DNA from: Cunninghamia lanceolata
Lineage: Eukaryota; Streptophyta; Pinopsida; Cupressales; Cupressaceae
NCBI GenBank assembly: GCA_027924645.1
Contig: BSBN01000781.1
Location: forward strand, 3,844,001-3,908,000
Direction of reading: 5' to 3'
DNA length: 64,000 nucleotides
Below the pieces are notes generated by a model. That model was not told the DNA's origin and did not search any database. It saw nothing but the letters and a program-made list of their open reading frames with translations. Positions 23,231 to 35,948 of this stretch are shown piece after piece. Each line of letters begins with the position of its first letter. The first letter of the stretch is position 1. A program made the translations under genes and the position numbers.

Positions 23231-23465
23231 AACAAGTGGAGAAATAAATGAATGTTTAGGTGTACAGATGGATAAGAAGATGCAACAATTGCCTAAGAAG
23301 AAGACAAAAATGAAAGTAGATAAGGAGTGTCTAGAGTGATGAAGAAAAGTAAAAAGGATGAAGAGATTCTTTGGATCAAAGGTAAAGATAGGATTTCAGT
23401 CCTAAGATTTTCCAAATGTTCATAAGTTTTAAAGTTATGGAACATTTCTTCTTACCCAATGTGTC

Positions 23466-24664
23466 TGATGTAGGAGCATCTAGGTTCATGGGCAATCCTA
23501 CACACAATTTTTTTTATTTCATAATTTTGTTTAGTTTTTCTCAGCTCATAGTTTTATGCATTCTTGATTTTTGTCGGTTAAAGTTTCAAACTTGTTTGGT
23601 TAAAGTTTTTGGAGATTTATTGAATGCTTTGTAAATCTTATGAGGTTACATCAGGATCCACAATTTTTGGTTAAATCCACCATTTTACTGAGTTTGGAGT
23701 TTGAATAATAGAGTTTTGTCTTTCTTAACATTGCCTTCTAAAATTTATCAAACTTTAGCTTCCTACCTCTAAATTATGACAACAAATAAAATATACATTT
23801 CAAGCTACTTTCTATCATATTGAAGGGGTGTAACATCTTGTTGTCCCAAGTATTTATTATTAGTAAACTTGAGGCACCTTTGTTGGCTTTATAGAAATGA
23901 TAGACACAATTCATGGTTGCTTTGATGCTTTTAAAATCCATGTGGATAATGCCACCCATTACATTCTTTTCATTAATTATTTTAAGGAAGACAAAATCAA
24001 CATGTATACAGAAGGTGAATCAACTAAAACAAAATTTTGAAAGATTTTCTTTTTAGAAATATACATAATAGAAAAGGAAGGCATAGAAAAATATACATGG
24101 GAAGAAGAAAACAGAGAAGCACGCAGATAGGAAAATAATACCCAAAAAATAGAGAAGGGGTTGAAGAAAGGAAGAAGGAGTTGTGGAAATGTGAAGAAAA
24201 TTTTGAAAAAAGAAATTAAAGAAAAGAGGCATGGCATGTAGAGGGTGGAAGATATAAAATAAAGAAGCTAATTAACATGAAGTGGCAACTTGGGAAAGAC
24301 ATACAAAAATAAAGAATAATAAGAGAGAAGCAAAGGTAGATTAAAGAAAGAAATAGAGAAAAAGGCAAAAAAGAAGAACAAGAAAAAGAGAGAGAGGCCA
24401 TGGAAATCGAAAAAAAAAGGAACAAAGGAAGGGGACTATAGTATGAAATGATATAAAAGAGGTCAATTGGAAGTTATGAAACCAGAATTTAGAAATAAGG
24501 TGACATGGCATACAGGAATTGAAGCCTTCAGATTGAGATTTTAATTTGAGAAAGGAATAAATATCATATTGTATATGTACTGGTGAAATAAATAATATAA
24601 TAATCTCTTTTGTTTATGTTGTGATCTTTGAAATAGTTTAATGATTTTTTTTCTTGAACTCCAA
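23466..24664 (+). repeat. Gypsy-2 3' LTR, truncated
   Basis: Uninterrupted copy of the LTR, about 1199 bp, starting TGATGTAGGAGCATC. It reveals the insertions in the 5' copy by comparison. It lacks the last ~130 bp, the sequence changing to a Helitron-like coding remnant after GAACTCCAA. Confidence 0.88.
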
Positions 24665-25508
24665 TTACCATCCATGGCATGTAGATTGTACACCCCCAGA
24701 TTCATCTACCAATATCGATGATGAGCTTCCTTGTGCTACAAAAAATGCCATGTAACAATATGGTCCTAAAGGATGACAAATCCTATCAAGACTCTACCCA
24801 AGTGTAGCTATTCAATTGATTGAACTTAATGTGGTTGGTCATCATGAATTTAACTATAGCCACAATCGGGTTGCCTTTGTCATTAGCCAACTCTTGCAAG
24901 TATTAGAAATTCATTTCATAGAATCTAATCATTCAACACACCAACTCGCACATGTTGAAACAACTTCATGCCTCACACCAAATTAATTATCAACTAGACA
25001 ACACAATGCCTTTGATATACTTGTATCACAATCTACTTGCATGGGAATGCAACTACCCCTTCCATAAATTATACAAGTGACTATAGGTATTAGAAAATCA
25101 TACTTGATTAACATAAGAATTTCCCCTATAGGGAAAGTAGCACATGACAAACCACCATTGTTATTGTTCATACCAACTAGTGTGGTAGCTTTCAACATAA
25201 ATGCATACATCATACATTCAAGCCTTTGCATCCCAATTTAAAAGAGTTGAATCCTCTAGAGGGGCAAACATTAGCAACATTCCAAGAGAGCACATTTTAT
25301 TTCATTCACTATGTTCTAATTAATGAGATGAGCTTAGTTAGCCCTAGGTTACTTGTACGCATTGATAACTTAGGTTGCATGAAGCATTCCCTAGTCACAA
25401 TCAAATTCCATTTAATGCTCATTCCATCATCCTCTTTGGTGATTTGGGTCAACTACCACCAATGAAAGACACTTCGATGTACATTGGGGCATCCTACGAG
25501 ATAAGAGT
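24665..25508 (+). pseudogene. Helitron PIF1-like helicase remnant
   Basis: From about 24985 the frames read LSTRQHNAFDIL, then KSYLINIRISPIGKVA (the end of the Walker A region, with the first Gly-Thr lost), then TSVVAFNINAYIIHSSLCI, matching the 'PTGVAAFNI.G.TIHS' block of Helitron helicases. After a frameshift the frame at 25226 gives YVLINEMSLVSPRLL (Walker B, usually IDEMSM). After another shift the frame at 25375 gives HEAFPSHNQIPF and IILFGDLGQLPP (motif III). Helitron Rep/HUH motifs and termini are not seen. Insertion of Gypsy-3 at 25509 cuts it just after GASYEIRV. Confidence 0.8.
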
Positions 25509-25691
25509 TGATGCAGGAGCATCTAGTGGTGTAAGGGTAATCTTGCATCACCTAAAAAAAAGATGATGATTCAAAATTATTGATGTTGTTTTCATTTCTT
25601 TTCAAAATTAGTATTTCTGGTTCCATAATCGCTTGAATAATGATGTAGAACTTTCAATTTTTCCATACTACTAAAAATAGCAAATTGCTAT
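25509..25691 (+). repeat. Gypsy-3 5' LTR, part 1
   Basis: Starts TGATGCAGGAGCATCTAG and matches the first ~45 bp of the Gypsy-1 LTR. Its last five bases GCTAT form the left target duplication of LARD-2. Confidence 0.82.
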
Positions 25692-28655
25692 TGTTACCTA
25701 AACTTCACTGAAGCTCATTTAGGTAGAGCTTTGATTCAAAACTTAAAAGGTACATTTTATCTGATCCTTATTACATTACATTCAAGTGCATAAATGAAAT
25801 AATTTAAAAGATTATGATTATCAAATTACTGCATTTATCCAAGTGCATGTAACATAAGAAAGCTTTATACAAATCCTTTCTGAAAAATAAATAATCTTTA
25901 TTGAATGTACATTATCTCACACAAGCCATGAGATTGACTATTGCTTATTCAAATACAAATTGAGAAAAACATATGCATGAATAAGTAAGAAAGAGAAATG
26001 AATGTGCATAGAAGGAAAGGTAACCAGTCATTGCTTGAATGCATGGTTCACTGTGTTGACTGAGGATGTTGTAGGTTGATGTATCCCCGAGCCACTGGAT
26101 TTCTCCTAGTTCATGATTCCTGCAAGAGATTAGGTAATGGTATTAGAGCAATGCTCTAAGCATTGGATGATTACCAACATTGTATACACATTCACCCTAT
26201 GCATGCATATATTGGTCTCAATGTGCATTAAACAAGAAATGTATACTTTGGATGTCCTAGAGAACAAGCAAGTTATCAAACACATCCAAAGTATGCATTT
26301 ATTTTCTAATAAGTTCGTTTCATGTGCAGATACAGGTGAAATTATGTTTCTGAGTGATTCATCAGTTTATATTATGAGTGGAGAAAATGTGGCTCCCACA
26401 AGGGTTGAGCCCAACTCATGATCATTTTATAGGACATTTCATATGTACTTAGTAGATGCAAGAAAGACAGATTGCATAGGAAGTCACAGCAGATAGAATA
26501 GTATAAGGAAGAGTTTATCATAGGTTATCACATGATACAGTCTGCATTCAAGATCAAATATGAGTGAACAACAAGTAATAGTGAAAGTAGTTGAAATGGC
26601 TGCATACAGTATGGGAACAAGCATTCTTGATGAGGAGAAGCAGCCATTAGCTTGACAGATTGCATAGGAAGTCACAGTATGACCCATAGTAAAGAACAAC
26701 ATGATTGCCAGCAAATAACAAGTCCACAATCATATATGTTAGCAATTTGTGAAGAACAAAGGCATGTATATTAGTCAAGACATAGAGACAATTAATGAAG
26801 GTTTGAAACCAGTGATGATGATGTTGTAGAGCTCCAACTCCATGATAATAATTATGGTTTTCATTTTTTTGAAAGGTTTGTCACAGAGTTTAGGGTCCTT
26901 GTAAGACCTTAATAATCCTGCACATGTACTGGTAATTATGTTCAAAATGATTCAATATTTGAGATGCAGCTACACAAAAGTTAGCATGTTCAGCATATAT
27001 AGTGAAAACATGTTCAAGATATACAGAAATGTATATATTTAGAGTTGAATATCCAGTTGTAGGAAAATATGCTTAGAAAGAATAAGAAGTGCAAAAGTAT
27101 ATAGCTAACAGTAACTGTCAAAATCCCTTCTTCTAGATACAAAAGTTAGAGAATCTCATTCAGGAGACACAAGATAGCAGAAGAAAACACAATACATAGC
27201 AGCCTTAGGTACAAACAGAGATAAAACTGACAAAAATCATGAAGAGAAGTCATGATATAGTGCATGAAGTATACAGTGGGCAAAGGTTGTATCAGTTGGT
27301 TAAGTTTCTTGGCTATGAGACACATGGAAAAATCACTGATCTCAGAGGACATGGTCTAAGAGGTATGTCAAGATTGTATTAAGGCATATTATAGAGTATA
27401 GTTTTAAGAGAGCTTATAAAGGAGAAGTTTTACTAAACTATTATGAGCTACAAAAGCAGTGATAAGTCATTGAGTTTTGTAAGACCCTAAATTTGCTAGG
27501 AGTATAGGTAGTCAAAGGTCTGAGAAAATTTTGGATGAAGGACTTGACCATGAAAAGTGAAGACATGCCAAAGCACTACCCAGTGAAATGTAATAGTGGA
27601 AAACCTAGCTAAGGGTATTGAACAATTAGAGTTTGCATAGGAAAGATGGATATGTATGTTAAAATGCAAAAAATACTAACAATGGAGACTTGATAATAAG
27701 GTAACAATCTTTCCTTTCTATTGTCATTCCTTATGGAAGACATTCCAAAGCACAAGAGATGGAGGTCTAGATTGTCGCAATGCTGTCAAAATGATTTTTT
27801 GGAAGAACATGGGCAATGTCTCATATGTCTACAACATTATTATCAGAAAATGGATCATTGAAATAAAATACGGGTATGTTGAGAGGTGCAGCAAAAAAAA
27901 ATAGTTATATTGACTGTTATAACAGCAACAAGAAATAGTCTGAAAAGAGTAGCATACAAGAGTGTTAACAGTAGGAAATATGAAAAATCAAAGGAGAGAC
28001 TTGTGATTTTGAGGTCCTTGCTCTAGATTTTGGCAAATTTGTAACTCATTTTACCAGTTTACTTGATATGATATACAGTTGGAACCTTGGAGATCGTTGA
28101 TTGGAGATTGTGCCTATTTATCTTATGCATTTATTTGCTCATTATCTGATTTGATAGTGTTATCTGTGAAGTAAGTTTATTTCCTTTTAATTTTTGTCTT
28201 GGAAAAGAGCCTTTTTTGTAGAAAATACTTATGCAGGTTACAAATTGTGTCTAGATATGCATTAATATTAAGTGTGAAATTACTTTTCCTCTTAAGAATT
28301 CTGCAGCTATAGACCTACTTGTGAAATATTTATGCAGAGGTATAACTGATAAGTTGTGCAAGAGCTATTTTAATAATTTTAACAAGTGTTTGGGCTGATA
28401 TTTTCATGTTCCTTATTTAAGATAGGTGTATCACCCTTAGAGTTAAATTTCAGTTGCAGAACAGATCTTTCTTACCCTTTTCTTGTCATAGTCATAGAAT
28501 AGTAAATTCTTAGGTGATATAAAGTCAAGAAGCTGACCTTCTCTGAAGGTTGACCTCTGCTTATAAAGTGACCCACAGCTTTAGAGGTCTTCCCATGTTT
28601 CATCAAATAAGCTAATTTCTGCAAATTAGTCAGGGTGCATATTTAAGTGATAACA
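25692..28655 (+). repeat. LARD-2 5' LTR (with 1.7-kb deletion)
   Basis: 25692-27996 aligns with 31216-33527 and 27995-28655 aligns with 59201-59860. The two parts join at GGAG, which is present at both deletion edges. A stem of 15-bp arms (26241-26255 and 26282-26296, GTATACTTTGGATGT against ACATCCAAAGTATGC) is kept in both LTRs. A 24-bp direct repeat containing GATTGCATAGGAAGTCACAG occurs at about 26468 and 26657. A 94-codon ORF at 26137-26421 recurs at 31661-31945 but is simply shared LTR sequence. Confidence 0.88.
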
Positions 28656-28660
28656 GTTTT

Positions 28661-28678
28661 TGGCAGGCACGGTGGGAC
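28661..28678 (+). other. LARD-2 primer-binding site (Tat/Athila-like)
   Basis: TGGCAGGCACGGTGGGAC follows the LTR end after a GTTTT spacer, as in Tat/Athila elements where the site is close to TGGCGCCGTTGCCGGGGA. Several mismatches show decay or a variant tRNA. Confidence 0.72.
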
Positions 28679-28968
28679 TATGAACTGATTCTCAATCCAT
28701 TTTTATACTTTTCACTAAATTGGTTGGTGTGTACAGCAGCTGATTTCAGCCTTTTGAGGTGTTTTAAATACATACTTAGTGACTCTGAGGCTTTGGTTTA
28801 GTGAAAATCAGTGCAGAATAGTTTATACATTGTTGATATTGGTGTGTATGTCAGCAAAACTTACCTTGGGAGGCAAGGAAAACACACACCTGGTGACTCT
28901 AGAAAGAAATATCTACTGGTTTCAGGAAGACAAGTGTTGGTGTGTACTTATTTTACTAAAAATTAGAC

Positions 28969-30951
28969 TTGATTTTTATTGTGAAAGATTTCAATGAGTT
29001 TACAGTGCATATGTCTTCTTTTCAAAGAAATATGTCTTACTTTCCACCATTTCATGAAAGTCCTATTCATACATCATTTTATGAGTCGTATCATAGTGGT
29101 CATATAGCTGGTCTTAGTCCAAAAAACCCATTGACAGTTGATAACCAACCAGTCTGTCATGCTTACCACCCTCCCACCCATGCATAGACTCCATGGAAGC
29201 CACTGTATGCCTATGATCAACCTCAAGAATCTCATTTTATGTCAAGCCAGCAATACTACTTTCCCAATCAGTTTCAAGATGATGAGAGGATGGAGATTAC
29301 AAATACTGAGAACATATGGTTTGACTGGAACAAGCAACTGGATGACTTAAAGAGGCAACAAGAATATTCTTTATAGTAGGAGCTAATAAATGAGAAAAAT
29401 TAGTCAAACCAAGTCATTAATCCTCAGTTTCAGTCATGTCAAGAGTCTGAACCAAATCATCAAATTACTGAACAGCCATGGAATCCTTCTTGGACTAGGT
29501 ATCCTAGTTATAAAATGCCAAACCTTAGCAAAGTTATTCCTTCCATACTAGTCCAAGATTAGGAAGATGAGAAATCGAATCTTTTACCAAGGGGAAAATA
29601 TGAACATGAAGATCAAAAAGTTGTTTGTACTATGTCCCCAGATAAATATGAGCATAATACATGTGAAGAGGATGTAGGATCAAGATTGTCTCTAAATCCC
29701 TTACATTTTCATTCATTTGATGAATTTTCTAATGTTGTTTATAAAATGAATGAAGGTAGCATTCAAAGGTTACGAGGTAGAGGTCTTCAGTTGCAAAGAC
29801 AGGATGCTCAAGTGTCATTGGAGAAGGCACCACATGAAGAGGAAGAATTGGTTTTCTTGTTTGATCAATTACTTACTTTTGTTGAACAAGACAAGGAAAG
29901 CTTTCAGGTACCCAGCTTGCTAGCAATTTCAGACCAGCAAGAAGAGGTTCAACAATATGAGGAGTTGCTGATTAAAACTAAGCAATCTGACAATGGGGTC
30001 TTGGATCAAGTAAAAGAAAGTGAAAGTAAGCCTTTCTTGGAACCTACACAGCTGGCTGAGAGTTGTTATGAAGCAGAAAACAACCCTCCTCCATCAGAAT
30101 TTCATGAAGAGTGTGAGGAAGAGTCATTTTGGGATGACCTTGAAGTTTTTGTCTCTAAATTGGATGACAAAGGATTAAACCTACTGGAAGAAGGTGCAAA
30201 TCATGCTAAATCAGGACAGTGAGTTCATAGGTTTGAACAAGAGTAGGAACAGTCTGTAAAGGAGATAAATGAACAAGAGAAACTTGGTGGAAATGAGGCT
30301 GATATGTTTTGGTATCATAGGCTACCTTCAATTGTTGAACAAAATGGAGAAGATATGACTGTGATAACCCAAGACTTGGGACAGCTATAGGTTGTTGAAC
30401 AGTGTGATGAGTTACTTGTTCGTGAAAGTCAATATGGGAATGAAGCTTTGGCTCATGAGGTAGTTTCATTTTGGGATGATCTAAAGTCTATTTTGACTCA
30501 GGAGGAAGCCTCTTTTTGCCCAACTTTGGATATTGAGCCAACACCATTTGAGGCAGCAGATAAAAAACAAGAAGAGGAACAACTACATGATTTGGAACAA
30601 CAAGGACCTAGCATGGAGAGTTCTAAAAGCACTCTTTCCAGAGGATGCCCAATTAGACATCTAGCCAGAATGGAGGCCAATAAGGATATTCATATCCTCC
30701 TTGCACCCAAGCATGAAGATATAGCTAGGAAAGAGCAGATTCAAGTCACTTTTCTACCTCAAGAGAGGAATTTTTACATTCTAGGTGAAAAGGTTAGTGA
30801 ACATGTGTATGTTCTTCAAGAGGTTTTGCAGCTCTTTGTTGAATTTATGTTCATATTTCCTCTCTTTCTAGCTGTTCTCAAGCACGGCAAACATTGTATA
30901 TTCTACAGAAAAGGAAGCTACTTCACCCAAACAGTAAATGGTTTTGTTTGA
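28969..30951 (+). pseudogene. LARD-2 coding frame, about 660 codons, FWDDL-repeat protein of unknown function
   Basis: One reading frame stays in phase for 1983 nt and is broken only by stops at about 29185, 29374-29377, 29398, 29560, 30220, 30244 and 30388; all are TAG except one TGA, and no indel is needed. The first ~220 residues are rich in Pro, His, Tyr, Gln and Asn. The rest is acidic with four spaced repeats headed by an aromatic motif: LVFLFDQLLTFVEQ (29850), ESFWDDLEVFVSKL (30122), DMFWYHRLPSIVEQ (30304) and VSFWDDLKSILTQE (30460), each followed by Glu/Gln-rich EQ..ELL stretches. The C-terminus has IHILLAPKHEDIARKEQIQV and a hydrophobic end. I recognise no gag, knuckle, protease or pol domain. 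Confidence 0.6.
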
Positions 30952-31215
30952 GTTAGTGCCTTCCTTGGTTAGGGTAGAGTAGGTCTAGTTTTCTTTTCCT
31001 CCAAGTGCAGATTTTGCATAGTTAGTTGTTTGTGGTTTTGGTTAAGTAGAGTAGGGTTTTTAAGGTTTTAGCTTTGTTCTACTGTGTTGTATAAGTTAGA
31101 AAACTATTTGTCCAAGTGTTTTCAAAGTCTCTGAGTGACCCCATGCCCAATGGATATGCTTCAGGCAACTAGTCTGTTGTTTAGCAGGCAAACATATAGT
31201 AGATGTTGCCAAAAA
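30952..31215 (+). other. LARD-2 interior 3' end
   Basis: Non-coding sequence rich in TTTTGGTT and GTAGAGTAGG motifs between the long frame and the 3' LTR. No strong polypurine tract is visible; the LTR is preceded by GCCAAAAA. Confidence 0.5.
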
Positions 31216-34200
31216 TGTTACCTAAATTTCACTGCAGCTCATTCAGGTAGAGCTTTGATTCAAAACTTAAAAGGTACATTTTATCTGATCCTTATTACAT
31301 TACATTCAAGTGCATAAATGAAATAATTTAAAAGATTATGATTATCAAATGATTGCATTGATCCAAGTGCATGTAACATAAGAAAGCTTTATACAAATCC
31401 TTTCTGAAAAATAAATAATCTTTATTGAATGTACATTATCTCACACAAGTCGTGAGATTGACTATTGCTTATTCAAATACAAATTGAGAAAAACATATGC
31501 ATGAATAAGTAAGAAAGAGAAATGAATGTGCATAGAAGGAAAGGTAACCAGTCATTGCCTGAATGACTAGTTTTTTGTGTTGACTGAGGATGTTGTAGGT
31601 TGATGTATCCTTGAGCCACTAGATTTATCCTAGTTCATGATTCCTGCAAGAGATTAGGCAATGGTATTAGAGCAATGCTCTAAGCAATGGCTGATTACCA
31701 ACATTGTATACACATTCACCCTATGCATGCACATATTGGTCTCAATGTGCATTAAACAAGAAATGTATACTTTGGATGTCCTAGAGAACAAGCAAGTTAT
31801 CAAACACATCCAAAGTATGCATTTATTTTCTAATACATTTGTTTCATGTGCAGATACAGGTGAAATTATGTTTCTAAGTGATTCATCAGTTTATATTATG
31901 AGTGGAGAAAATGTAGCTCCCACAAGGGTTGAGCCCAGCTCATGATCATTTTACAGGACATTTCATATGTATTTAGCAGATGCAAGAAAGACAGATTGCA
32001 TAGGAAGTCATAGTAGATAGAATAGTATAAGGAATAGTTTATCATAAGTTATCACATGATATAGTATGCATTCAAGATCAAATATGAGTGAACAACAAGT
32101 AATAGTGAAAGTAGTCGAAATGGCTGCATATAGTATGGGAATAAGCATTCTTGATGAGGAGAAGCAGCCATTAGCTTGACAGATTGCATAGGAAGTCACA
32201 GCATGACCCATAGCAAAGAACAACATGACTGTCAACAAATAACAAGTCCATAGTCATATATACTAGCAATTTGTGAAGAACAAAGGCATGTATACTAGTC
32301 AAGACATAGAGACAATTAATGAAGGTTTGAAACCAATGATGACTGTGATGATGATGTTGTAGAGCTCCAACTCCATGATAATAATTATGGTTTTCATTTT
32401 TTGAAAGGGTTGTCATAGAGTTTAGGGTCCTTGTGAGACCTTAATAGGCCTGCACATGTACTGGTAATTATGCTCAAAATGATTAAATATATGAGATGCA
32501 GCTACATAGAAGTCAGCATGTTTAGCATATATAGTGAAAACATGTTCAAGATATACAGAAATGTATATATTCAGAGTTGAATATCCAGCTACAGGAAAAT
32601 ATGCTTAGAAAGAATAAGGAGTGCAAAAGTATATAGCTAATAGTAACTGTCAAAATGCCTTCTTCTAGATACAAAAGTTAGAGAATCTCATTCAGGAGAC
32701 ACAAGATAGAAGAAGCAAACACAATACATAGCAGCCTTAGGTACAAACAGAGATAAAACTGACAAAAATCATGAAGAGAAGTCATCATATAGTGCATGAA
32801 GTATACAGTGGGCAAAGGTTGTATTAGTTGGTTAAGTTTCTTGACTATGAGATGCATGGAAAAATCACTAATCTCAGAGGACATGGTCTAAGAGGTATGT
32901 CAAGATTGTATTAAGGCATATTATAGAGTATAGTTTTAAGAGAGCTTGTAAAGGAGAAGTTTTAATAAACTGTTATGAGTTATAAAAGCAGTGATAAGTC
33001 ATTGAGTTTTGTAAGACCCTAAATCTACTAGGAGTATAGGTAGTCAAAGGTCTGAGAAAATTTTGGATGAAGGACTTGACCATGAAAAGTGCAGACATGC
33101 CAAAGCACTACCAAGTGAAATGTAATAGTGGAAAACCTAGCTAAGGGTATTGAACAATTAGAGTTTGCATAGGAAAGATGGATATGTATGTTAAAATGCA
33201 AAAACTTCTAACAATGGAGACTTGATAATAAGGTAACAGTCTTTCCTTTCCATTGTCATTCATTATGGAAGACATTCCAAAGCACAAGAGATGGAGGTCT
33301 AGATTGTCGCAATACTATCAAAATGATTTTTTGGAAGAACATGGGCAATGTCTCATATGTCTGCAACATTATTATCATAAAATGGATCATTGAAATAAAA
33401 TATGGGTATGTTGAGAGGTGCAGAAAAAAAAATAGTCATATTGACTGTCATAATAGCAACAAGAAACAATCTAAAAAGAGCAGCATACAAGAGTGTTAAT
33501 AGTAGCAAATATGAACAATCAAAGGAGTAGCATACAAGAGTCTTAACAACAGAAAATATGAGCAATCAAAGGAGCAGCAAACTGTTAAAAAGTGCAGTAG
33601 CAAACTGTTATAAAAGAACATCATGAAATAGTTAAAAAGAGCAGCAAAACATCATGCATAATAATAGCCATAAAAAGCAGAAAAAAACAATCATATAGCT
33701 GTTATAAAACAACAGTGAGCAGTCATGAAGGTCATACAGAGCATAGTAGGTGTTTGCATCTCTATCAACAAAGGTTCATTCTAGGTTTATGATTATTTGA
33801 AGATTATTTATTGAAGGTTTTAAAACTACTAACAGTCACCTCTGATCAAAACATAGTCATTTCTGATCTTGGATAGTCCTATGATGACAACCATTATTCA
33901 GATGTAGATGAGTATTGGAGTCTTCTAGGGAAGAGGTTTTCCAGTGAGTAGTGAAGCTTGGGATAGACTGAGATCAAATCAAAAGACCATCCATGCAAGA
34001 CAGCAGCCATTTTGGCAAAATGTAGAAATCCTAATGAAGACAAAACATTTTTTCTCAATCTTTCAAACAACAGAAGCCGACTGTGCCATCAAATCGTGAA
34101 GATATCATATACAGAGGAGCATTTTTATAGAAATGACATTTTTTCTACTTCTGTAGCTTTTTCACTATAATATACATTCATGTTTGTATAAAATACAGAG

Positions 34201-34298
34201 GATAAAATAGAAACATAGAGATATTCCTCATATATGATGCAAGATAATATCAAAAATGACAAAAATCTTCAGTGTTGCTTTGAGGAAACAAGTAATTG
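31216..34298 (+). repeat. LARD-2 3' LTR, part 1
   Basis: Begins TGTTACCTAAA and aligns with the 5' LTR to 33527. From 33528 it keeps 771 bp deleted from the 5' copy, including loosely repeated units of AAAAAGAGCAGCAAAC type at about 33560-33680. It is cut at 34298 by TRGAG-1; its last bases AATTG are the target duplication. Confidence 0.88.
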
Positions 34299-35948
34299 TG
34301 ATGCAGAGCGAAACGCAACGGAAGCTAACTAACAGGAAGGAGCTGCCAATAATACAAACAACCTGATAAAAATGTCTATCGGCTCAGCATCATCATCATA
34401 TTTCCTAGAAACACCAATAGCATCATCATATTTCGGTCGGGCACAATTATCCTCCTGCCGACTACTGTTCACCTCCTCCGCCTGTCACCTATCATCATCA
34501 TCATGATAATCAACGGGCGCGAACATCCTCCGGTTGCACTGTTCATCGGGTGCCAAACACTAGCGGCATCATCATGATATTCAATATCACCTTCGTCAGC
34601 AGGATATCCAAATATCTGGTTGCTCTCAATATCCTGATGACGACAACTTAACACCTTCCCTTCGATGCCCCGCTACCCGACGATACAAGCAACAGCATCA
34701 TGATCTAATTTATCCGGTTGTCTTGGAACCTCCTGATGATGTTTCACAACTTTCTGCCGAGAGCCTTCACCGATACCTAAACCCTTAGCGACGACAGGAT
34801 CAATATGCTTAGGGGGATATCTCAATATCCTGATGACGATGACGTCATATCCTGATGACGATGACGTCACACATCATCCTGATGAACTCTTCAATACTTA
34901 GACAAAAACTGAACTTTCACACCCGCATCTGTTAGCGATATGCGGATGATGAGCTTCTCTGAGAGATGATCCTGACTGCGATATATACACTATATATCCA
35001 ACTCAAAACATCCTGATGCACTTGCAACTTGCAAACTTCAACAGCTTCACGACCCGATCCTGATGGCGATGCATTCGCAGATGACGATGCGGCTTGTTCC
35101 AGCTGGAAATGCACATGCAGACTCCTGTGTATCCGTCCACTGCATGTAAACACTCAGAACAGCATAAGTTCACAAAAACAATGTGACGACCGGGCCGGAT
35201 CACCTTCAAACCAAAGTCTAACAACTTATCTTTCTATACCTAGCACATGAGGATGCTAGGCTGATTCACAGCATGCTCCTAACAGATCTCCTGAACAATG
35301 CAATGCATAAACAGAAAACACAAATGCAACCTAAGCTATAATACAAGACCATTCCACCGATTTGCAGGATCAACCGGTGGAAGGGTTGAAAGTACCCATT
35401 AACTTGCAAACGGAAAGGAAATCAACACAGATACAACTGATACAACCAGATACTGCAAAAGATGAGATCTTATTCAATTGAAATTCAAAAGTCCTGAATA
35501 CAGATTCACAATGTCTGAACTGCTCTCAACTCAACACAACACCAATACATCTATCAACATCAATCTCAATATCAATATGAACTGTATCTAAACCCTAACA
35601 GATCGAAGGTATATATAACAAATCCTTCGAGTACTACCAACTCACTTCCCAGCGGCTGGGAGCTTCCAAGCGGCTGGGAGAGAGGACAGCTCAGACTACC
35701 TTATCCCGATCTCTAACTGCCTACACATACTCCTATGCTGATCTAATACATATCATCGGTCCAATGGACCTTATTACATGATAAAGTCAAACATTCTAAA
35801 AATAGACTACTGCCCTGTCATCATGCGGACAATTCACCTATATCCTGATCATGTTATCCTATATCCTGATCATGTACGTCATCATGCGGACCTATAACAA
35901 ACTAACTGCCTCATGGAGGCCAGCTGTTAGGTAGGTGCCTCTGCACCA
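34299..35948 (-). repeat. TRGAG-1 left LTR (3' LTR), 1650 bp
   Basis: Plus strand TGATGCAGAGCG...TGCACCA; on the element strand TGGTGCAG...GCATCA. It holds two perfect TGACGTCA palindromes (34840-34847 and 34862-34869) in a run of CCTGATGACGATGACG repeats, and many ATCATCATC tracts. A candidate TATA box on the minus strand (TATATATA) lies at 35609-35617. Confidence 0.93.

Larger units (their letters stand above)
11313..24664 (+). mobile_element. Gypsy-2: Ty3/Gypsy element with nested insertions and deleted pol
   Basis: The 5' LTR starts at 11313 (TGATGTAGGAGCATT) and resumes at 19704 and 20775 after two insertions. The primer site is at 21265 and the 3' LTR starts at 23466 (TGATGTAGGAGCATC). 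Only about 2.2 kb of interior remains: gag, zinc knuckle, protease and an integrase C-terminal piece. Reverse transcriptase, RNase H and the integrase core are gone. The 3' LTR stops at about 24664, lacking the last ~130 bp of the 5' copy, so no target duplication can be read. Confidence 0.87.

Noticed and set aside
26137..26421. 94-codon ORF repeated at 31661-31945
   Set aside because: It is shared LTR sequence of LARD-2; conservation follows from LTR duplication and the protein has no recognisable feature.
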